12,222 nt of DNA, taken from JARKQH01 sp964631605 (GTDB taxonomy: Bacteria > Verrucomicrobiota > Verrucomicrobiia > Limisphaerales > UBA8199). A program made the position numbers and the translations under genes. Under the pieces are notes generated by a model, which saw only the letters and a list, made by a program, of their open reading frames with translations, searched no databases and was not told the origin of the DNA. Every line of letters starts with the position of its first letter. Positions within the stretch are counted from its first letter, which is position 1. The DNA is taken from NCBI GenBank assembly GCA_964631605.1, contig CAZVYG010000113.1, positions 1 through 12,222 on the forward strand, given 5' to 3'. Positions 8,387 through 12,222 of the stretch are shown here, one piece after another.

Positions 8387-8947
8387 TCAGTTCAGCGAGG
8401 GGTCCTCCGGCATCTCCGCCAGAAGCCGATACCGCCACCCTTTCTGCCGGAGAATCCGCTGCCACAGCCGCTCGGTGTCGCTGTCAAACACCAGGTCCAG
8501 CGTCGCCGGGTGAATCAACCAGGCGTCCCGTCGAATCTCGTCCTCGAGCTGGCCCGCGCTCCAACCCGCGTAACCGGCGAACAGCTTGATCTTCCGCGTC
8601 GGCGAAAACGATTCCCCCAGCTCGATCAGGTCGTCCAGCGAATGTCCCAACGACAGGTTCGGCATCACGTTGGCATCCGGCAGAAAAGCATCCGTGTGCA
8701 GATAGCTCAACGCCGTCGGCTGCACCGGACCGCCCACATACAGCGGCAGATTCTTCAACACCTCCGGCAGATCACCCACAATCACCTCCCCGGCTTGGCT
8801 GCCCGTCCCCCGGTTCAACACCAGGCCAAAGGCCCCGTCCGCGTCGTGCTGGCAAATCAATACCACCGTCCGCTGGAAAAACGAGCCGCGCAGTTGACCG
8901 CCGTCCAGCAGCAACTGGCCTTTCAAAAAGTTCTGAGTCTCCGCCAT
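8387..8947 (-). CDS. yqgE: UPF0301 / AlgH (YqgE) family protein
   Basis: A 186-residue cytoplasmic protein of the YqgE/AlgH family, whose molecular role is not settled (AlgH was named for an effect on alginate regulation in Pseudomonas). I chose the ATG at 8947, which gives MAETQNFLKGQLLLDGG, the usual family beginning; the open frame extends 25 codons further upstream from a TTG with no family resemblance. Family features: TVVLICQHDADGAFGLVLNR (27-46), LYVGGPV (69-75) and LFAGYAGWSAGQLEDE (122-137). The stop is 24 bp before selA on the same strand, so it is probably the first gene of the yqgE-selA-selB unit. The upstream 68 bp are shared with a divergent lipoprotein gene. No clear Shine-Dalgarno sequence was seen. 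Confidence 0.93.
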   Translation of the reverse strand: MAETQNFLKGQLLLDGGQLRGSFFQRTVVLICQHDADGAFGLVLNRGTGSQAGEVIVGDLPEVLKNLPLYVGGPVQPTALSYLHTDAFLPDANVMPNLSLGHSLDDLIELGESFSPTRKIKLFAGYAGWSAGQLEDEIRRDAWLIHPATLDLVFDSDTERLWQRILRQKGWRYRLLAEMPEDPSLN

Positions 8948-9015
8948 ATCCGGGTCGCGCGGGGGCAGCCTCGCGAAGCGCTTGCCCCGCCGCCAATCTG
9001 GATTAAATTGCCGGC

Positions 9016-9132
9016 ATGTCAAAGATTTGTATCGTGGTGCTTCTGGCCCTGATCGTGGTGACCGCCGGCTGCAAATCCTCCTCCGGCAGCCGCGAGTTCA
9101 TCCCCGGCAAAGGCTGGGTCACCAACGATTGA
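9016..9132 (+). CDS. Very small lipoprotein, 38 residues
   Basis: An ATG at 9016 opens a 38-codon frame ending in TGA at 9130-9132. Residues 1-18 form a compact lipoprotein signal: Lys3, then an unbroken hydrophobic run ICIVVLLALIVV and the lipobox VTAGC with C19 as the lipidation site (Thr rather than Leu at -3). The mature peptide is only 20 residues, starting CKSSSG and ending in PGKGWVTND. Lys at +2 fits outer-membrane retention by the E. coli rule. A weak promoter candidate lies just upstream: TTGCCC (8982-8987), a 15-bp spacer, TTAAAT (9003-9008). It is divergent from yqgE. The function is unknown; I do not recognise a named family. The lipobox is strong evidence that it is translated and exported rather than a chance ORF. 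Confidence 0.75.
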   Translation: MSKICIVVLLALIVVTAGCKSSSGSREFIPGKGWVTND

Positions 9133-9301
9133 CCGCCCCAGCCCAGAATCTGAACCGTCCTCGCGACACGGCGCGCCCATAAACTGCCGCCCCCACGCCG
9201 CCACCCCCGCCGGCTGACCCCGCCAGTTGTCACCGCATCTCTACCCGCTCGTCACGTGCCTGTGACATGCCGCCTGCAGGCTGCCGCCGGTAAGTCGAGC
9301 G
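9133..9301. other. Intergenic region upstream of the glycosyltransferase-PHP gene
   Basis: These 169 bp are GC-rich and contain no gene that I can support; the long minus-strand frame entering it is an antisense shadow. Small palindromes are present: GTCAC (9251-9255) with GTGAC (9262-9266), and GCCTGCAGGC (9272-9281), 20-50 bases before the next start codon. They could be operator-like or structural, but nothing shows which. A TTGTCA at 9227 resembles a -35 box but lacks a matching -10. Confidence 0.4.
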
Positions 9302-11290
9302 ATGAAGAAGATTCTTATTCTGACGGCTGGCTTTGGCGATGGCCACAACGCGGCGGCGCGCAACTTGCGTGAGGCCATTGAACTCATCACCGAGGACGCG
9401 AAGGTCGAAGTGCTGGACCTGTTCGAGAGCACCTACGGCACGCTCAACGCTCTCCTCAAACAAACCTACCAGGGCTTGGTCCGCTACGCCCCCACCCTCT
9501 GGTCGGGCGTTTTCTCCGTGTTCGATCATCCCGGCCTGTTCCGGCGCCAGGTGGACACCATGGGCCGGCTGCGCCGCGCGCTGGCCGGCGTCCTGCACGA
9601 TTCGGAGCCCGATGTGGTCGTTTCCTGCTACCCCGTCTATGCGCAGGTGATCGAGGATATTTACCACGGCCACGCCGAGCGGCCGTTCCGGTTGATCACC
9701 GTGATCACCGACTCCATCAGCGTCTGCTCCGCCTGGTACCGCGCCCCCAGCGACTTGTGGGTCGTCGCCAACGAGCCCACCGCCGACGTCCTCGCCCGGG
9801 CCGGCGTCCCCTCGACGCGCGTCCAAGCCACGGGGTTTCCCGTCAGCCCCGTCTTCGCCCAGGAGCGGCCCCCGCTGCTGCCCGTCCCGCGGCACGGCGG
9901 CTCCTGGAAGGTGCTCTATGTTATCAACACCGGGAAAGCCAAGGCGGGCAAGAGCCTCGACCGCCTGCTCAAATTGGACAACGTGGAACTCACCATCACC
10001 GTTGGCCGCGATGCCGCCCTCAAAGCCCGGCTCGCCGAACGCCTCCGCGACCACGGCCCGCGGGTTCATCTCTACGGCTGGACCAACCAAATGCCCCGCC
10101 TGCTCATGTCGCACCACCTCGTCATCGGCAAAGCCGGCGGCGCCATCGTGCAGGAGGCCATTGCCGCCCGCTGCCCCATGATTGTCAACCAGGTCATCCC
10201 CGGACAGGAAGAGGGTAACGCCCGGCTGCTGGAAATCCTCAAAATCGGGGCCGTGGCCGAAAACAGCAAAGCCCTCTCCGAGCGGGTCCGCGACGCCTTT
10301 GCCCATCGCGGCCGCCAGTGGCAGGCCTGGCGGACCGCTCTTGACCGGGTGAGCCGGCCCGACGCCGCGCTGCGCCTGGCCGAACTGGTGCTCGACCAGG
10401 CCCGCCATGCCACCCGCGCCCCGCGGCCGCTCCAGCCCTTCGAAGAACGCTCCGGCCGCGACGGCGCTCCCCGCCCGGGAGTCCCCAAGTCGGCCTGCGT
10501 TCAGCTTTGCGACTTCCACATCCACACCAATTACTCCGACGGCCGCCTGGCGCTTCCCGAGGTCATAGATTTCTATGGCCGCCGCGGCTTCGATTGCATC
10601 TGCATCACCGACCATACCGCCGACCCGCGCCGGCTCATCGGCAAGTTCAGTGAATTGCTCAACCTGACCATCGCCTGCGAACAGCTCGATGAATACTTCG
10701 ACGTCCTCGAACGGGAACGCCGCCGCGCCTGGCGCAAATACGAAATGCTGGTCATGACCGGCCTCGAGTTCAACAAGGAGGGATTCACCCGCAAAACCTC
10801 CGGCCACCTCCTGGGCCTTGACCTCAAGGCCCCCATCCCCCCGTCCCTGGATTTCATGGAAATCATCGCCCGCCTCCACGCCCAGGGCGGCCTCGCCGTC
10901 GCCGCCCATCCTCACGTCATGAAAAGCGAATGGGGCAAAAACACCCTTTTCCTCTGGGAAAACCAGGAGCTCTTTGCCCCGGTCATTGACGCCTGGGAAA
11001 TCGCCAACCGCAACAACATCTTCACCCCCGTCGGCCTCAAGCGGATGGCTTACCTGGCCAACAGCGACTTCCACAAACCCAGGCACATCTATTCCTGGAA
11101 AACTATCCTCTATTGCGAAAAAGACCCCGAAGCCATCAAAGAGTGCATCCGCCGCAACGAGCGGGTCTCGATGACCTTGTACCGCGACGGCCTCAGCGGC
11201 GAGGCGCTCCGCGCCGAACCGCGCCTGGCGGCAACGCTCGCCCCCGAATCACCCCCCCTCAACCTGGCCTTGCCAGCCGCCGTCGCCTGA
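9302..11290 (+). CDS. Fusion: MGDG-synthase-like glycosyltransferase plus PHP-family metallophosphoesterase
   Basis: One uninterrupted 662-residue frame holding two enzyme domains. Residues 1-370 resemble MGDG synthase/UgtP-type GT28 lipid glycosyltransferases: GFGDGHNAAA (10-19) in the N-lobe and GKAGGAIVQEA (276-286) with PGQEEGN (300-306) in the sugar-nucleotide lobe. A charged, proline-rich linker (about 370-400) follows. Residues 401-630 form a PHP domain with a full-looking set of metal ligands: HIHTNYSD (H406, H408, D413), TDH (H438), LEF (E489), GHLLG (H502), AAHPH (H536, H538) and NSDFH (D589, H591). The protein has no signal peptide and is probably cytoplasmic or attached to the inner membrane through lipid substrates. 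The likely role is glycosylation of a lipid acceptor together with hydrolysis of a phosphoester; the substrate is unknown. Weak ribosome-binding site (GGTAAG). It stands alone, facing away from the sel cluster. Confidence 0.9.
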   Translation: MKKILILTAGFGDGHNAAARNLREAIELITEDAKVEVLDLFESTYGTLNALLKQTYQGLVRYAPTLWSGVFSVFDHPGLFRRQVDTMGRLRRALAGVLHDSEPDVVVSCYPVYAQVIEDIYHGHAERPFRLITVITDSISVCSAWYRAPSDLWVVANEPTADVLARAGVPSTRVQATGFPVSPVFAQERPPLLPVPRHGGSWKVLYVINTGKAKAGKSLDRLLKLDNVELTITVGRDAALKARLAERLRDHGPRVHLYGWTNQMPRLLMSHHLVIGKAGGAIVQEAIAARCPMIVNQVIPGQEEGNARLLEILKIGAVAENSKALSERVRDAFAHRGRQWQAWRTALDRVSRPDAALRLAELVLDQARHATRAPRPLQPFEERSGRDGAPRPGVPKSACVQLCDFHIHTNYSDGRLALPEVIDFYGRRGFDCICITDHTADPRRLIGKFSELLNLTIACEQLDEYFDVLERERRRAWRKYEMLVMTGLEFNKEGFTRKTSGHLLGLDLKAPIPPSLDFMEIIARLHAQGGLAVAAHPHVMKSEWGKNTLFLWENQELFAPVIDAWEIANRNNIFTPVGLKRMAYLANSDFHKPRHIYSWKTILYCEKDPEAIKECIRRNERVSMTLYRDGLSGEALRAEPRLAATLAPESPPLNLALPAAVA

Positions 11291-11316
11291 CCCTCTCCCA
11301 ACCTCTGGTGTATAGT
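11287..11316 (+). promoter_or_regulatory. Sigma-70-like promoter overlapping the end of the fusion gene
   Basis: CTGACC (11287-11292, 4/6 to TTGACA) is separated by 18 bp from TATAGT (11311-11316, 5/6 to TATAAT). The -35 box overlaps the TGA stop of the upstream gene. The predicted transcription start is near 11323, just before a hairpin CGGCGG (11320-11325) / CCGCCG (11330-11335) whose AATG loop contains the first ATG of the next short ORF. It would drive the short ORF and the coupled hypothetical gene. Confidence 0.45.
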
Positions 11317-11326
11317 CCACGGCGGA

Positions 11327-11455
11327 ATGCCGCCGATGAAGCAGTTGGAAAAGGTTTTGGAGTCACTGGCTGACGGTGAGCATTACCTATTCACGAACTC
11401 TGACGTTGAGGCGGCACTGCCAGGGCGCCGAGGGCTGGCGGTGCTAAGGCCATGA
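11327..11455 (+). pseudogene. Short ORF, possible truncated AbiEi-type antitoxin N-terminus
   Basis: A 42-codon frame from the ATG at 11327; the ATG at 11336 is an equally good start. The first 30 residues (KQLEKVLESLADGEHYLFT, then NSDVEAALPG) resemble from memory the N-terminal winged-helix start of AbiEi-like antitoxins, which usually run to roughly 200 residues. The resemblance stops exactly where the DNA enters a 12-bp direct repeat (11429-11440), and the remaining residues (RRGLAVLRP) look foreign. The stop overlaps the next start as ATGA (11452-11455), so the remnant could still couple translation to the following gene. GC content drops here relative to the upstream gene. It could instead be a genuine small leader ORF or a chance frame; no toxin partner is seen. 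Confidence 0.35.
11429..11440 (+). repeat. 12-bp direct repeat, copy 1
   Basis: CGAGGGCTGGCG occurs here and again at 11989-12000, bracketing the conserved part of the hypothetical gene. An 11-bp version occurs on the minus strand at 6914-6924, between selA and selB. It marks the point where the antitoxin-like reading frame loses its family resemblance. Confidence 0.55.
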
Positions 11456-12135
11456 CAGCTCAATTCAATCCACTCAGATTGGCGTTTCTGGAGGCAGTGT
11501 TGGTGTTCGGCTTATTTGCTTCTGCGAAACCCAGTGGCGACTTTGTCATCGCGCTCGAAAGCTCAGCGCTGGCAGCCCAGCATGGCACCAACCCGGTTGT
11601 GAGTATCTCCTCAGTCACGGACTTCGGGTGGGACAAATTGTTCATCTTTGGCCCCTACACTCCCGTGGACAGAATTCAGGCGCAGTTAGGCTACAGATGG
11701 ACTGAAGCCCACAAGACGCACATAGACTCATCGGACACTTTCTATTTGCTGGTTTTTGTGAAGGAGGGAAAAGTCCTTCGCCACTTCAAGTTCCCTCGGA
11801 CAACTTGCGACTTCCAAAGCATCGAGAGTGGTAATGAGTTCTCCCCCGGAGAGGATACCTTTGAAGTGAAGTCGGTTGGGGCGGGCCAGACCACACGACT
11901 GAATTTGTTCCCCAAGCGGAAGGGACAACCGGACTCAGAAAAAGCCGGAGGCCCGACAACCGGCAGACCGGGAGGTCTGCCCCACGCTCGAGGGCTGGCG
12001 CAGTCCAGGACACCGGCGCGTTGGCCGGGGGCGCTGGAAGGTCGCGAAGCGTCTTGGAGTGCGGCAGTCCCCTGCCGCTTTTCCCCGGCGGCTGGACCCA
12101 CATTCCCACCTTCGCACTTTCGCACCTTGCTTTAG
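11452..12135 (+). CDS. Hypothetical exported protein with repeat-derived C-terminus
   Basis: A 227-residue frame whose ATG overlaps the preceding stop (ATGA). The N-terminus (R9, hydrophobic 10-22, FASA-KP near 25) looks like a weak signal peptide, although a Glu lies inside the hydrophobic run. Residues 28-155 look like a real small domain: SVTDFGWDKLFIFGPYT (54-70), then FYLLVFVKEGKVLRHF (97-112) and a short C-terminal strand near NLF (151-153). I do not recognise a named family. From about residue 158 the composition shifts to Pro/Gly/Arg/Ala, because the frame runs through two hairpins and an 8-bp tandem tract before stopping by chance at a TAG. The ancestral protein probably ended near residue 155-165. 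GC is lower than the neighbouring genes (28 of 60 bases at 11461-11520), suggesting transfer. Confidence 0.65.
   Translation: MTAQFNPLRLAFLEAVLVFGLFASAKPSGDFVIALESSALAAQHGTNPVVSISSVTDFGWDKLFIFGPYTPVDRIQAQLGYRWTEAHKTHIDSSDTFYLLVFVKEGKVLRHFKFPRTTCDFQSIESGNEFSPGEDTFEVKSVGAGQTTRLNLFPKRKGQPDSEKAGGPTTGRPGGLPHARGLAQSRTPARWPGALEGREASWSAAVPCRFSPAAGPTFPPSHFRTLL
11962..11981. repeat. Perfect 8-bp hairpin, GGCAGACC / GGTCTGCC
   Basis: GGCAGACC (11962-11969) and GGTCTGCC (11974-11981) pair perfectly around a GGGA loop. The hairpin follows directly on the conserved coding part of the hypothetical gene and opens the repeat region. It could have been a terminator-like or REP-type element for the ancestral gene, but it has no T-run. 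Confidence 0.6.
11989..12000 (+). repeat. 12-bp direct repeat, copy 2
   Basis: Second copy of CGAGGGCTGGCG, 560 bp from copy 1 and in the same orientation. It abuts the folded element that begins at 12003. Confidence 0.55.
12003..12097. repeat. REP-like folded repeat element
   Basis: The outer arms GTCCAG (12003-12008) and CTGGAC (12092-12097) are complementary, as are CCGG (12013-12016) and CCGG (12085-12088) just inside. Within lies a strong hairpin, GCGGCAG (12061-12067) with CTGCCGC (12072-12078) and a TCCC loop. The whole stretch can therefore fold as one about 95-nt structure on either strand. It resembles dispersed GC-rich palindromic repeats that I recall from Verrucomicrobiota genomes, but copy number cannot be seen in this window. 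Confidence 0.55.
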
Positions 12136-12192
12136 TCCCATAGTCCGATAGTCCCATGGTCGAATGGTTGTTACGTTCCAACTTCTCATCGT
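12097..12192. repeat. Degenerate 8-bp tandem tract, twelve units
   Basis: Cut into 8-mers from 12097, all twelve consecutive units end in T, and each ends in TT or GT. The best-conserved units are CCCACATT, CGCACCTT, CCCATAGT, CCGATAGT and CCCATGGT. The first four form a C/G-CACNTT type and the middle ones a CC(C/G)ATAGT type, so the array appears to drift from one unit family to another. It is directly attached to the folded element on its left and fades at about 12193. The stop codon of the hypothetical gene falls inside it. Confidence 0.65.
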
Positions 12193-12222
12193 AGTTTGTG
12201 CGGAACTGCGGTCGTAGCGATT

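Noticed and set aside
6851..9052. 733-codon plus-strand frame opposite selA and yqgE
   Set aside because: Low-complexity Arg/Gln/Pro/His translation; the minus strand carries unmistakable SelA and YqgE signatures.
9130..9156. UGA read-through (selenocysteine) extension of the small lipoprotein
   Set aside because: The frame after the TGA meets another TGA eight codons later and has no convincing SECIS-like hairpin next to it.
4888..9301. tRNA-Sec (selC) near the sel genes
   Set aside because: Inspection of the gaps around selB, selA and yqgE, and the 9133-9301 gap, found no long-acceptor tRNA with a TCA anticodon.
9230..11086. 618-codon minus-strand frame opposite the glycosyltransferase-PHP gene
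   Set aside because: Gly/Ala/Asp/Glu-rich shadow without motifs; both catalytic domains lie on the plus strand.
12097..12192. CRISPR array
   Set aside because: The 8-bp units are directly adjacent, with no spacers and no conserved 24-40 bp repeat.

Overview
This GC-rich, gene-dense window looks chromosomal and probably comes from a Verrucomicrobiota bacterium, perhaps the Limisphaerales/Pedosphaera group. That placement is an inference from: secreted proteins ending in a 'LLEFALGL'-type C-terminal region, paired polysaccharide-degrading enzymes, weak or absent Shine-Dalgarno sequences, and an intergenic degenerate 8-bp tandem tract. No 16S or other strong phylogenetic marker is present.

Layout, left to right. 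A tRNA-Phe on the minus strand is cut by the left edge. It is followed by a large minus-strand secreted multidomain protein: a beta-propeller of BNR_4 / ulvan-lyase-like type, then PKD-like, LamG and a C-terminal domain. This is divergently arranged with a plus-strand secreted GH29 alpha-L-fucosidase, so the two form a small glycan-degradation locus. Next, on the minus strand, comes a tight yqgE-selA-selB cluster: selenocysteine synthase and the selenocysteine-specific elongation factor behind a UPF0301/AlgH protein. No selC, selD or recognisable selenoprotein is in the window. Divergent from yqgE is a 38-residue lipoprotein gene, small enough to be missed by gene callers. A 662-residue plus-strand protein follows that fuses an MGDG-synthase-like glycosyltransferase to a PHP-family metallophosphoesterase domain. 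I regard it as the most functionally novel gene here.

The right end (about 11290 to 12222) is different: lower GC, a short ORF that may be the stump of an AbiEi-type antitoxin, and an exported hypothetical protein whose last 70 or so codons run through repeat DNA. The repeats are two compact hairpins, a probable REP-like folded element, a 12-bp direct repeat bracketing the hypothetical gene, and a 96-bp tract with strict 8-bp periodicity. It looks like an accessory scar.

No CRISPR array, transposase, phage gene or rRNA was seen.
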